From Aralia elata (Eukaryota > Streptophyta > Magnoliopsida > Apiales > Araliaceae): a stretch of 64,000 bases of DNA. The translations under genes and the position numbers were made by a program. The notes under the pieces were generated by a model. That model was not told where the DNA came from. It saw nothing but the letters and a program-made list of their open reading frames with translations, and made no database searches. The DNA lies in contig CM068384.1 of the NCBI GenBank assembly GCA_034770075.1, positions 92,778,720 through 92,842,719 of the forward strand. Direction: 5' to 3'. This document shows positions 1-11,083 of the stretch, one piece after another (positions within the stretch are counted from its first letter, which is position 1; each line of letters opens with the position of its first letter).

Positions 1-1202
1 ATGTTAATCATGATGCTAACAACAAGATGAATGATGAAATTTTTAGGAACTTCATGCAATACATGCAGAACCAGGCTAGAAGAGCTCATATCTATAATAC
101 AAACAGAAATACTGATAATGCACGAACGGTCACTATCAAGGAGTTCAAAGAGTTGGGACCACCTGAATTTTTCGGCAACCCAGATCCACTCAAGGCAGAG
201 GCGTGGCTTAAACAATTAACAAAGATATTTGATGTACAGCGTTGCACCGACGAACAAAAGGTTCCTTTCGCCACTTTTATGCTACGAGGAGAAGCGGATC
301 ATTGGTGGGAATCCATGAAACGTACCCGTCACTCGGCACTTGAGATGTCTTGGGTCGAGTTCCAGGAATTATTTAACGAGAAGTATTTCCTGGAAAGTAT
401 TCGCCATATGAAGAAGGTGGAATTCATCAAACTGGAACAGAACAACATGACGGTGTCGCAGTACGAAGCCAAGTTTGCTGAGTTGTCGCGTTTTGCATCC
501 CATTTGGTGGACACTGAGGAACGGATGACACGAATGTTCCTGCGAGAATTGAACCCAGAAATTTGTCAATATCTCGTTTCTCATAAAATTTGTCTATATT
601 CAGATACTGTGGATAGGGTTCAAGTAGTGGAGCAAGAGAGAGGAATACTACAACTAGGAAGTAACACCCAACAACGAGAGAAAAATTACGATAATAATCG
701 TAATGGTGGCAACAATCATCGAAATAGTGATAACCAGCGAGGAGGGAATCATCAGGTCGGAAATGGTAACCACTTCGGTGGTAATCCTGGCCCAGATAAC
801 AGGAAGAGTGAGTCAAGCAACAACAATTCCAAGAAGAGAAAATTCAACAATAACCAGGGAAATGCACCAGCATCAGCAGCAACACCAGTACCAGTTTCGA
901 GGGAAAAGAAACGACCACCAGTCATATGTTACAAGTGCGGAAAGGAGGGACACATCAGTCCAAACTGTACACAGCCATCCAAGGTATGTTACAATTGTGG
1001 AAAGGAAGGCCACATATCTTGATTCTGTCGTGTAGCAAAATCAAGTCCAGCCGTAACGATGACACCAAGGGATAACACGAACAAGTCAAAGCCGGTGGTA
1101 CAAGGCAGAGCTTTTGTCGTAACCTCTCAAAATGCGTGGAAACCAGATGACGTTATAACCGGTGAGCTAATCATAAACTCTTGTGAATCTATACCTTATT
1201 AG
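1..1202 (+). pseudogene. Ty3/gypsy gag, unit A (5' end outside window)
   Basis: The frame is open from position 3 (an internal Met lies at 27) and encodes the capsid-type gag region (Retrotrans_gag family), with motifs such as EAWLKQL, HWWESMKR and FNEKYFLESIR. A basic Asn-rich linker follows, then two CCHC zinc knuckles (CX2CX4HX4C, CYKCGKEGHISPNC and CYNCGKEGHIS...) that would bind element RNA. A TGA at 1020-1022 cuts the second knuckle; unit B has CGA there, so this is a C-to-T change at a CpG. The frame then continues to a TAG at 1200-1202, where protease lies in another frame. The first codons are missing because the window starts inside gag. Confidence 0.85.
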
Positions 1203-1884
1203 ATACTAGTTCTACCCACTCTTTTATTTCATCTGTTTGTGCCCAACGTTTAAACTTGACCCCTGATAAATTAAATTTTGACTTATTTGTTGAAACACCA
1301 TTAGAACAAACATTCGTTACATCTACAGTTTATAAATCTTGCTTTGTTCAAATCGGCACCCTCACATTACCTGTTGATCTTATCTCCTTGGACATGCATG
1401 AATTTGATTGGTTAACTACTCATCATGCTAAAAGTGATTGCTTTCATAAGGTCGTTAGTTTTCATATTCATAATCAACCTATTATGCGAATTCAAGCAAC
1501 CAAATCGTTGAAATCAATAACTGTCATTTCTATCCACAAAGTCATTCGTTTATTGAAAAACGGATGTCAAGCTTTCTTAGCCCATGTAACTGATTTAAAC
1601 AAAAATACGTCAGATTCGAATGATATTTCTGTTGTTAATAAGTTTCCTGACGTATTTCTCGAAGAACTTCCTGGCCTACTCCTAGACCATCAAATCAAAT
1701 TTTGTATCGACCTTGAACCCAATACAAAACCCATTTCTAAGACCCCATATGTATGGCTCCTATTGAATTTTCTGGAGTTAAAAACCCAACTACAGGAGTT
1801 GTTAGATACTGACTTCATACGTTCGAATACATCGCCTTGGGGTGCTCCTATTTTATTCGTAAAGAAGAAAGATGAGAGTAAATA
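1181..1884 (+). pseudogene. Ty3/gypsy protease plus RT N-terminus, unit A
   Basis: The protease motif reads LLDTSSTHSF (Asp codon at 1202-1204). Retropepsins normally have D-T/S-G at the catalytic turn, so the Gly is replaced by Ser and activity is unlikely. A TGA at 1184-1186, where unit B has CGA, further breaks it. After a linker come FPDVFLEELPG and SPWGAPILFVKKKDES, the conserved N-terminal RT entry, followed by a TAG at 1882-1884. The RT palm with its YXDD motif is absent: sequence jumps directly into the end of RNase H. The frame differs from gag, which in this family is usually continuous with pol, so a small upstream indel is inferred. Unit B shares it. Confidence 0.8.
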
Positions 1885-2680
1885 GAAATCTATGCAGATC
1901 ATAAAAGCCTCAAATATTTCTTCACCCATAAGGAATTCAACATGCGACAACGACGTTGGCTCGAGCTGTTGAAGGATTACGACCATACCATTCAATACCA
2001 TCTTGGAAAGGCGAACCTAGAAGCTAACGCATTGCGTAGAAGAACGTATGCAAGTACGAGTACAATGCTGATAACGTAAATGCCCATTTTGGATGACTTA
2101 CAAAGGATGAATATAGAGTTAAAGACTCCACGAACCCACGTGAAGATGGCAACGTATATAAGCAGCACAAGATCGACAAAAGAGTTATGCTGATCTTCAT
2201 TGAAGAGACGATGAATTCAAAATCGGAGACCATGTATTCTTACGTGTTACTTCGTGGAAAGGAGATACAAGATTCAAAAAGAGAGGAAAGCTCAACCCTC
2301 AATTTATCTGTCCATTTGAAATCCTCGATCGAGTAGAAACGGTGGCCTATAGACTCGCCTTACCACCAAGCATGTCTCGTGTTCATAATGTTTTTCACAT
2401 ATCCATGTTACGTAAATATGTGAAAGATCCAAACCACGTTATTGAATTAGAACCAGACGAGATAGTAGAAGATTTAACGTACGAAGAGATACATGTCAAG
2501 GTCTTGGATAAGAAGGAACAAATTCTACGATCAAAAGTTATATTTTAAGTCAAAGTTTTATGGAGGAACCATGATATAGAGGACATAACCTGGGAGTTAG
2601 AATCTGAAGTGAGGGCAAAGTATCCTCACCTCTTCGATATGCCAGGTACCTACGTAAATTTCGGGGACGAAATTTCATAA
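1884..2680 (+). pseudogene. Ty3/gypsy RNase H tail, integrase C-terminus and chromodomain-like end, unit A
   Basis: Translated pieces read YADHKSLKYFFTHKEFNMRQ and RRWLELLKDYDHTIQYHLGK (RNase H C-terminus), then FKIGDHVFLRVTSWKGDTRF, VAYRLALPPSMSRVHNVFHI and SMLRKYVKDP (integrase C-terminal domain). The last part matches the chromodomain-like tail of chromoviruses (KVL...WELESEV...YPHLFDMPG). The integrase zinc finger and DDE core are missing between about 2090 and 2190. A TAA at 2546-2548 truncates unit A where unit B reads CAA. Frames shift several times, so no protein is expected. Confidence 0.8.
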
Positions 2681-2690
2681 GGAGGGGAGG
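2679..2690 (+). other. Polypurine tract, unit A
   Basis: AAGGAGGGGAGG lies one base before the LTR start TGTAAGACC. This is the usual priming position for plus-strand DNA synthesis in LTR retrotransposons. Unit B has AAGGAGGGGAGA at 8368-8379. Confidence 0.8.
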
Positions 2691-3094
2691 TTGTAAGACC
2701 CCGAAAATTTTAATAAAGAAAATTTATTTTTCTTCTTATTATTATTTAAACAGAAAGGTGTTAAATCGATAATGATAAAGTTACTAGTGAAATGTGAAAA
2801 TTGAGAAGTCTAGTAATAACGTTAAATCACTATTCACGCAATCACTATTCACACGATCACTATTCACGGGAGACTATTCACGCTAAAAACGCTTTTACAC
2901 TTTCTTCGACCTTTGAATTACGTTATAACGTTTATATGAGTTGAATACAAAAATTATACGGTATAAATATGAAAGTACTATTCATACGAATATACTATTC
3001 ATTTATACAAAAAAAGTCAAACCTGTATGTCGGGGAATATTCCTTTTGTCGGGGAATATTCTTTTTGTCGGAGAATATTATATTCGGTACCGTA

Positions 3095-3108
3095 CGACGG
3101 CGCCGTCG
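3095..3108. promoter_or_regulatory. Perfect 14 bp GC palindrome in LTR U3
   Basis: CGACGGCGCCGTCG reads the same on both strands, in otherwise AT-rich DNA. It recurs at 8784-8797, and a half-version (ACGACGGCGCC) lies at the same relative place in the diverged LTR near 20456-20466. A protein-binding role is inferred from conservation only. Confidence 0.4.
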
Positions 3109-3729
3109 AAATAACCACTTTTATATTCGGTAACGTACGGCGCCGAAATAACAAAATATTAGTGGGCCCCACAATGGCAATATTGTCAACGATAGTGGGC
3201 CCCATTGTCGGATACTAAAAGCGACAGTATTTTGTCAACAGTATTATCACCGGCAACTGTTGAAATACCCGGTAATAAAAAAAGAACAGTAAAACGCGTT
3301 ATTCCACAGTAGTACAGGGTATTTCACAGCACACGGTATTGCATAGTATTTTAAATTATTAATTCAATAATTGATAAAGTAGCAATTACACAGTATTTTG
3401 ATTCAATAATTACAATAGCATCTACATGGTACTTTTTATTATTTATCATGGCATTGTAACTCATATTATTGTTATGATATTTTAGCATTATTGATGGATT
3501 AAAAGTGGAGTCTAACTTAGGGGTACCTAATTGAAATTTTAAAATTCACATGCTGTGAACTATTGGTTCACATGTGGGAACTATTGGTTCACATGTGGGA
3601 ACTATTAGGGGATGTTATGCAAGATTGATAATACTTGAGGGATTATATTAAAAAGTAGAGGCAAAGATGGAGGTACTAAAGTGTAATAAGTCGAGCCCTT
3701 ATTGTGCAATTAATGAAACTTGGTTTTTC

Positions 3730-3737
3730 TATAAATA
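3730..3737 (+). promoter_or_regulatory. LTR TATA box (central LTR)
   Basis: TATAAATA followed by GGGGAG lies about 1.04 kb into the LTR. It is a good match to a plant RNA polymerase II TATA box and would define the U3/R boundary a few tens of bases downstream. The second LTR has the same box at 9416-9423. Confidence 0.65.
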
Positions 3738-3990
3738 GGGGAGATTATCTTAAGAAATCTTCACACATTCCTTGCATATACTCTCACTCTCTAAATTTCT
3801 TTAGTTCTCTTAGTGTGCTAGGCTATTGTGAGTATTTGTGAGAATACTAGTATTGTCCAAGTTAGTAAACTTCATGGAAAGCAACATCCAATCACTTATT
3901 AACGAAGGTAGGGGATATCATTTCTTTCATACTCTTATGTAATATCATTTGCTTCCTTGTTCGTAAGTGATATTATACTCAGAAAGGTTG

Positions 3991-4210
3991 TTATTCATTC
4001 CGTATTAATTTGTGGGGATAACCTGTCCGTGCGGATTGACGCATGCCTGGTGAATAACCCTTCGTATTCATTACTTATTAATCTTTTGTGGAAATAATCT
4101 GTCTACGCGGATTACCGCATGACGGGTGAAAACCCTTCGTATTCATTACTTATTAATCTTTTGTGGAAATAATCTGTCTACGCGGATTACCGCATGACGG
4201 GTGAAAACCC
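3991..4210 (+). repeat. LTR minisatellite, 75 bp unit
   Basis: Two almost identical 75 bp units (4061-4135 and 4136-4210) follow a more diverged copy at about 3991-4060. Each contains an ACGCGGATTACCGCATGACG-type core and ends GTGAAAACCC. The other LTR has the same arrangement at about 9680-9899. Confidence 0.75.
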
Positions 4211-4628
4211 ATTTGCAGTTTCATATATTCTGTTATACTCGTATAACGTATCATTTCTTTTGTACTCTTTAAGGAATATCTTTTCTTTCACATTTCTCCA
4301 TTTATGATAAGAAAATCTCTGTTTGTTTTCAAACCTTATTTTAAATGGTGAAAATCCTTGAAAATTTGTTGAATATCCTTAATAGTTTGTGATTCATCTA
4401 ATATCTTTTCACCTGAATCTTTCTATTTCGTTTGATACGATATAGTTGAATCGTGAATTTTATTTTTGAATATTATTCTTAAATTTGACTCCACAATTTG
4501 GTCATCATGTTGGCAATTTGGTCAACCTTCGACACTGGATAAATTAAACATTTATTCTTATTCTTGATCTCATTGTATTCATTCTATATCATTGTCATCA
4601 TCCTCATCCTTAAATTGTGGTGATAGTT

Positions 4629-4830
4629 CTCTTTGGCCCGTAGTGCAAAGATGAACTGGCGTGACATGATTTTGACCAAACTGTGTATTGGTATTATCAT
4701 GACTTTTGGTGTTACAAACAAAGGCGTGTGGTGAAAGTTCTCTTTGGCCCGTAGTGCAAAGATGAACTGGCGTTTGGCATGATCATGACCGGTGATGTTA
4801 CAAATAAATATCTTTAGCACATAGTGCAAA
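4629..4830 (+). repeat. LTR short repeats around CTCTTTGGCCCGTAGTGCAA
   Basis: A roughly 35 bp block (TCTTTGGCCCGTAGTGCAAA onward) occurs at 4629 and again at about 4739. A shortened copy lies near 4810. The second LTR has the same set from about 10315. Confidence 0.6.
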
Positions 4831-5399
4831 GAGAGACTGTTAAATATAAACTGTTGATTTGGATGTTCTTAAACAGGAATTGTTGATTGGTGTTACATGG
4901 ATAAAATATTTGTGGTGATCCTTTAACTCATAGAAGATGGTAGATATTATAATCTACTTGACTCTTCTAATGGATTGTTCGTTCCGTTGCAGTTGTTGTT
5001 GTTGAACAATTATAATATCTTTTAATCTCTGATTTATTATTGTTGAAGACTAAAGATAATTTTTATTCTTCATTATCTTAGTCATGATATTTCCTACTGG
5101 GCTATTTGTGCTCACCCTTTTCCTTTTTGTTCCATTGTTCTCCTCAGGAAAAGAGAGTGTAGCGGGGACTAGCCGGGGAATGGAGTGATGGTCCGAGACA
5201 ATAGAAATATCTCAATACATTATTATTAGTGTGGCAATAAGTGTATTGAGAATTTAAGATGTATTTGTATTGTGTTGTCGTATTTTGCACAACACTTATT
5301 AGTTGTAAATGGGAAAATTCGTATTTGTATTTGTATTTTGTGGAATGTTATTGGCGACTCAAAATGGGTTGTGTGGACCTATTTTGGGGGCGTCACAGT

Positions 5400-5411
5400 T
5401 GGTATCAGAGC
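5400..5411 (+). other. Primer binding site (tRNA-iMet type)
   Basis: TGGTATCAGAGC begins two bases after the LTR end. This is the complement of the plant initiator-Met tRNA 3' end and the usual primer site for Tekay/Del-type and many other gypsy and copia elements. It marks 2692-5397 as a functional 5' LTR for unit B. Confidence 0.85.
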
Positions 5412-5595
5412 TTAGGGATATGATCTCTGGTAGAAATCTGGGATTAGAACTAGGAGGGGAGAGACGAGTAAAATCCTTCGCTAGTGTGTCCTACCTAAGC
5501 TATTTTTGTTATTTAAGTAATTGGTTTGGTTATAGGGACAAGATGTTGCATGTCTATTTCTTTAACTAATCTTTGTTTTATGATCACATTTCAGA

Positions 5596-6828
5596 ATGAA
5601 CTCTGAAAACCAAGAGATTCACTATGAGACCATTGTGGCTGAAAATCAAGAAGCTACAAATAATGCAGGTGCAAACTCAGAACATCATGATGTTAATCAT
5701 GATGCTAACAACAAGATGAATGATGAAATTTTTAGGAACTTCATGCAATACATGCAGAACCAGGCTAGAAGAGCTCATATCTACAATACAAACAGAAATA
5801 CTGATAATGCACGAACGGTCACTATCAAGGAGTTCAAAGAGTTGGGACCACCTGAATTTTTCGGCAACCCAGATCCACTCAAGGCAGAGGCGTGGCTTAA
5901 ACAATTAACAAAGATATTTGATGTACAGCGTTGCACCGACGAACAAAAGGTTCCTTTCGCCACTTTTATGCTACGAGGAGAAACGGATCATTGGTGGGAA
6001 TCCATGAAACGTACCCGTCACTCGGCACTTGAGATGTCTTGGGTCGAGTTCCAGGAATTATTTAACGAGAAGTATTTCTCGGAAAGTATTCGCCATATGA
6101 AGGAGGTGGAATTCATCAAACTGGAACAGAACAACATGACGGTGTCGCAGTACGAAGCCAAGTTTGCTGAGTTGTCGCGTTTTGCATCCCATTTGGTGGA
6201 CACTGAGGAACGGATGACACGAATGTTCCTGCGAGGTTTGAACCCAGAAATTCGTCAATATCTCGTTTCTCATAAAATTTGTCTATATTCAAATGTTGTG
6301 GATAGGGTTCAAGTAGTGGAGCAAGAGAGAGGAATACTACAACTAGGAAGCAACACCCAACAGCGAGAGAAAAATTACGATAAAAATCGTAATGGTGGCA
6401 ACAATCATCAAAATAGTGATAACCAGTGAAGAGGGAATCATCAGGTCGGAAATGGTAACCACTTCGGTGGTAATCCTAACCCAGATAACAGGAAGAGTGA
6501 GTCAAGCAACAACAATTCCAAGAAGAGAAAATTCAACAATAACCAGGGAAATGCACCAGCATCAGCAGCAACACCAGTACCAGTTTCGAGGGAAAAGAAA
6601 CGACCACCAGTCATATGTTACAAGTGCGGAAAGGAGGGACACATCAGTCCAAACTGTACACAGCCATCCAAGGTATGTTACAATTGTGGAAAGGAAGGCC
6701 ACATATCTCGATTCTGTCGTGTAGCAAAATCAAGTCCAGCCGTAACGATGACACCAAGGGCTGACACGAACAAGTCAAAGTCGGTGGTACAAGGCAGAGC
6801 TTTTGTCGTAACCTCTCAAAATGCGTGA
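5596..6828 (+). pseudogene. Ty3/gypsy gag, unit B
   Basis: The start ATG at 5596 lies about 185 bp after the primer site and opens MNSENQEIHYETIV, so this unit shows the true gag N-terminus missing from unit A. Capsid-type gag follows, then the Asn-rich linker. A TGA at 6427-6429 (CGA in unit A) interrupts the frame. Past it, the same frame stays open through two complete CCHC knuckles (about 6617-6658 and 6675-6717) to a TGA at 6826-6828, where unit A reads TGG. Without the two nonsense changes it would be a gag of about 410 residues joined to pol, but protease is in another frame. Each unit has different nonsense mutations, so neither makes full gag. Confidence 0.85.
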
Positions 6829-6869
6829 AAACCAGATGACGTTAGAACCGGTGAGCTAATCATAAACTC

Positions 6870-7574
6870 TTGCGAATCTATACCTTATTAGATACTAGTT
6901 CTACCCACTCTTTTATTTCATCTGTTTGTGCCCAATGTTTAAACTTGACCCCTGATAAATTAAATTTTGACTTATTTGTTGAAACACCATTAGAACAAAC
7001 ATTCGTTACATCTACAGTTTATAAATCTTGCTTTGTTCAAATCGGCACCCTCACATTACCTGTTGATCTTATCTCCTTGGACATGCATGAATTTGATTGG
7101 TTAACTACTCATCATGCTAAAATTGATTGCTTTCATAAGGTCGTTAGTTTTCATATTCATAATCAACCTATTATACGAATTCAAGCAACCAAATCGTTGA
7201 AATCAATAACTGTCATTTCTATCCACAAAGTCATTCGTTTATTGAAAAACGGATGTCAAGCTTTCTTAGCCCATGTAACTGATTTAAACAAAAATACGTC
7301 AGATTCGAATGATATTTCTGTTGTTAATAAGTTTCCTGACGTATTTCTCGAAGAACTTCCTAGCCTACTCCTAGACCATCAAATCAAATTTTGTATCGAC
7401 CTTGAACCCAATACAAAACCCATTTCTAAGACCCCATATGTATGGCTCCTATTGAATTTTCTGGAGTTAAAAACCCAACTACATGAGTTGTTAGATACTG
7501 ACTTCATACGTTCGAATACATCGCCTTGGGGTGCTCCTATTTTATTCGTAAAGAAGAAAGATGAGAGTAAATAG
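6870..7574 (+). pseudogene. Ty3/gypsy protease plus RT N-terminus, unit B
   Basis: A 234-codon open stretch encodes LLDTSSTHSF at the protease active site (Asp codon 6891-6893). The catalytic Gly is Ser, as in unit A. It continues through the inter-domain region to the RT entry motif SPWGAPILFVKKKDES and stops at TAG 7572-7574. The next base context is already the RNase H tail in a different frame, so the RT core and most of RNase H were removed by one deletion whose junction is the same in both units. There is no proper ATG: the open frame begins at a TTG downstream of gag. It is a broken relic and not an independent gene. Confidence 0.8.
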
Positions 7575-8369
7575 AAATCTATGCAGATCATAAAAGCCTC
7601 AAATATTTCTTCACCCATAAGGAACTCAACATGCGACAACAACGTTGGCTCGAGCTGTTGAAGGATTACGACCATACCATTCAATACCATCTTGGAAAGG
7701 CGAACCTAGAAGCTGACGCATTGCGTAGAAGAACGTATGCAAGTATGAGTACGATGCTGATAACGTAAATGCCCATTTTGGATGACTTACAAAGGATGAA
7801 TATAGAGTTAAAGACTCCACGAACCCACGTGAAGATGGCAACGTATATAAGCAGCACAAGATCGACAAAAGAGTTATGCTGATCTTCATTGAAGAGACGA
7901 TGAATTCAAAATCGGAGACCATGTATTCTTACGTGTTACTTCATGGAAAGGAGATACAAGATTCGAAAAGAGAGGAAAGCTCAACCCTCAATTTATTGGT
8001 CCATTTGAAATCCTCGATCGAGTAGAAACGGTGGCCTACAGACTCGCCTTACCACCAAGCATGTCTCGTGTTCATAATGTTTTTCACATATCCATGCTAC
8101 GTAAATATGTGAAAGATCCAAACCACGTTATTGAATTAGAACCAGACGAGATAGTAGAAGATTTAACGTACGAAGAGATACATGTCAAGGTCTTGGATAA
8201 GAAGGAACAGATTCTACGATCAAAAGTTATACTTCAAGTCAAAGTTTTATGGAGGAAGCATGATATAGAGGACATAACCTGGGAGTTAGAATCTGAAGTG
8301 AGGGCAAAGTATCCTCACCTCTTCGATATGCCAGGTACCTACGTAAATTTCGGAGACGAAATTTCATAA
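7574..8369 (+). pseudogene. Ty3/gypsy RNase H tail, integrase C-terminus and chromodomain-like tail, unit B
   Basis: RNase H end: YADHKSLKYFFTHKELNM... to ...ANLEADALR (about 7574-7735). A linker resembling MPILDDLQRMNIEL follows, then the integrase C-terminal piece FKIGDHVFLRVTSW...NPQFIGPFEILDRVE. From 8031 the frame is open to TAA 8367-8369 and ends KVLWRKHDIEDITWELESEV...YPHLFDMPGTYVNFGDEIS, the chromodomain-like C-terminus with the aromatic and WELE residues kept. This tail is better preserved than in unit A. The DDE catalytic core of integrase is absent, so integration would have needed proteins from another element. Confidence 0.8.
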
Positions 8370-8379
8370 GGAGGGGAGA
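8368..8379 (+). other. Polypurine tract, unit B
   Basis: AAGGAGGGGAGA overlaps the end of the pol frame and lies one base before the LTR start TGTAAGACC at 8381. Confidence 0.8.
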
Positions 8380-8380
8380 T

Positions 8381-11083
8381 TGTAAGACCCCGAAAATTTT
8401 AATACAGAAAATTTATTTTTCTTCTTATTATTATTTAAACAGAAAGGTGTTAAATCGATAATGATAAAGTTACTAGTGAAATGTGAAAATTGAGAAGTCT
8501 AGTAATAACGCTAAATCACTATTCATGCAATCACTATTCACGCAATCACTATTCACGGGAGACTATTCACGCTAAAAACGCTTTTACACTTTCTTCGACC
8601 TTTGAATTACGTCATAACATTTATATGAGTTGGATACAAAAATTATACGGTATAAATACGAAAGTACTATTCATACGAATATACTATTCATTTATACAAA
8701 AAAAGTCAAACCTGTATGTCGGGGAATATTCCTTTTGTCAGGGAATATTCTTTTTGTCGGAGAATATTATATTCGGTACCATACGACGGCGCCGTCGAAA
8801 TAACCACTTTTATATTCGGTAACGTACGGCGCCGAAATAACAAAATATTAGTGGGCCCCACAATGGCAATATTGTCAACGATAGTGGGCCCATTGTCGGA
8901 TACTGAAAGCGACAGTATTTTGTCAACAGTATTATCACCGGCAACTGTTGAAATACCCGGTAATAAAAAAAACAGTAAAACGCGTTATTCCACAGTAGTA
9001 CACGGTATTTCACAGCACACGGTATTGCACAGTATTTTAAATTATTGATTCAATAATTGATAAAGTAGCAATTACACAGTATTTTGATTCAATAATTACA
9101 ATAGCATCCGCATGGTACTTTTTATTATTTATCATGGCACTGTAACTCATATTAATGTTATGATATTTTAGCATTATTGACGGATTAAAAGTGGTGTCTA
9201 ACTTAGGGGTACCTAATTGAAATTTTAAAATTCACATGTTGTGAACTATTGGTTCACATGTGGGAACTATTGGTTCACATGTGGGAACTATTAGGGGATG
9301 TTATGCAAGATTGATAATGCTTGAGGGATTATATTAAAAAGTAGAGGCAAAGATGGAGGTACTAAAGTATAATAAGTCGAGCCCTTATTGTGCAATTAAT
9401 GAAACTTGGTTTTCCTATAAATAGGGGAGATTATCTTAAGAAATCTTCACACCTTCCTTGCATATACTCTCTCTTTCTAAATTTCTTGAGTTCTCTTAGT
9501 GTGCTAGGCTATTGTGAGTATTTGTGAGAATACTAGTATTGTCCAAGTTAGTAAATTTCATGGAAAGCAACATCCAATCACTTATTAACGAAGGTAGGGG
9601 ATATCATTTCTTTCATACTCTTATGTAATATCATTTGCTTCCTTGTTCGTAAGTGATATTATACTCAGAAAGGTTGTTATTCATTCCGTATTAATTTGTG
9701 GGGATAACCTGTCCGTGCGAATTGACGCATGCCTGGTGAATAACCCTTCGTATTCATTACTTATTAATTTTTTGTGGAAATAATCTGTCTACGCGGATTA
9801 CCGCATGACGGGTGAAAACCCTTCGTATTCATTACTTATTAATCTTTTGTGGAAATAATATGTCTACGCGGATTACCGCATGACGGGTGAAAACCCATTT
9901 ACAGTTTCATATATTCTGTTATACTCGTATAACGTATCATTTCTTTTGTACTCTTTAAGGAATATCTTATCTTTCACATTTCTCCATTTATGATAAGAAA
10001 ATCTCTGTTTGTTTTCAAACCTTATTTTAAATGGTGAAAATCCTTGAAAATTTGTTGAATATTCTTAATAGTTTGTGATTCATCTAATATCTTTTCACCT
10101 GAATCTTTCTATTTCGTTTGATACGATATAGTTGAATCGTGAATTTTATTTTTGAATATTATTCTTAAATTTGACTCCACAATTTGGTCATCATGTTGGC
10201 AATTTGGTCAACCTTCGACACTGGATAAATTAAATATTTATTCTTATTCTTGATCTCACTGTATTCATTCTATATCATTGTCATCATCCTCATCCTTAAA
10301 TTGTGATGATAGTTCTCTTTGGCCCGTAGTGCAAAGATGAACTGGCGTGACATGATTTTGACCAAACTGTGTATTGGTATTATCATGACTTTTGGTGTTA
10401 CAAACAAAGGCATGTGGTGAAAGTTCTCTTTGGCCCGTAGTGCAAAGATGAACTGGCGTTTGGCATGATCATGACCGGTGATGTTACAAATAAATATCTT
10501 TAGCACATAGTACAAAGAGAGGCTGTTGAATATAAACTGTTGATTTGGATGTTCATAAACAGGAATTGTTGATTGGTGTTACAGGGATAAAATATTGGTG
10601 GTGATCCTTTAACTGATAGAAGATGGTAGATATTATAATCTACTTGACTCTTCTAATGGATTGTTCGTTCCGCTGCAGTTGTTGTTGTTGAACAATTATA
10701 ATATCTTTTAATCTCTGATTTATTATTGTTGAAGACTAAAGATAATTTTTATTCTTCATTATCTTAGTCATGATATTTCCTACTGGGCTATTTGTGCTCA
10801 CCCTTTTTCTTTTTGTTCCATTGTTCTCCTCAGGAAAAGAGAGTGTAGCGGGGACTAGCCGGGGAATGGAGTGATGGTCCGAGACAATAGAAATATCTCA
10901 ATACATTATTATTAGTGTGGCAATAAGTGTATTGAGAATTTAAGATGTATTTGTATTGTGTTGTCGTATTTTGCACAACACTTGTTAGTTGTAAATGGGA
11001 AAATTCGTATTTGTATCTGTATTTTGTGGAATGTTATTGGCGACTCAAAATGGGTTGTGTGGACCTATTTTGGGGGCGTCACA
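8381..11083 (+). repeat. 3' LTR of the Ty3/gypsy array (2703 bp)
   Basis: It runs from TGTAAGACCCC to GGCGTCACA and aligns throughout with 2692-5397, carrying scattered substitutions and a few 1-3 bp indels. The palindrome is at 8784-8797 and the TATA box at 9416-9423. The 5 bp after it (TGTTA) would be the target-site duplication, but the matching left flank is outside the window. Confidence 0.9.
9416..9423 (+). promoter_or_regulatory. LTR TATA box (3' LTR)
   Basis: TATAAATA sits in the same relative position as in the central LTR. It could drive outward transcription toward 11084 onward, but nothing intact lies there. Confidence 0.6.

Larger units (their letters stand above)
2692..5397 (+). 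repeat. Central LTR of the Ty3/gypsy array (2706 bp)
   Basis: It begins TGTAAGACCCC after the polypurine tract and ends GGCGTCACA two bases before a primer binding site. It pairs end to end with the LTR at 8381-11083, with scattered substitutions visible by eye. Internal features are a cluster of CACTATTCAC-type repeats near 2830-2880, a 14 bp perfect palindrome at 3095-3108, a TATA box at 3730-3737, and minisatellite units at 3991-4210 and 4629-4830. It serves as 3' LTR of unit A and 5' LTR of unit B. Confidence 0.9.
1..11083 (+). mobile_element. Tandem Ty3/gypsy (chromovirus, Tekay/Del-like) array: internal-LTR-internal-LTR
   Basis: Two internal regions and two full LTRs alternate with a fixed period of 5689 bp: gag landmark 27 versus 5716, LTR starts 2692 versus 8381. 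The left end runs off the window, so a third LTR may lie before position 1. Domain order gag, protease, RT, RNase H, integrase C-terminus, then a chromodomain-like tail just before the polypurine tract fits chromovirus elements; the Tekay/Del placement is an inference from the tail sequence and the 2.7 kb LTRs. Both units lack the RT core and integrase core, so the array is non-autonomous. A shared central LTR suggests unequal recombination between LTRs rather than two independent insertions. Confidence 0.85.

Noticed and set aside
1..2680. Possible endogenous pararetrovirus
   Set aside because: LTRs, integrase C-terminus and chromodomain-like tail are retrotransposon features. No movement-protein or caulimovirus-type order is seen.
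5400..5411. A tRNA-like match
   Set aside because: Only the 12-base complement of a tRNA 3' end is present; it is a primer binding site, not a tRNA gene.
5309..5569. An 86-codon open frame crossing the LTR end
   Set aside because: It spans the LTR terminus and primer binding site, which explains the conservation.
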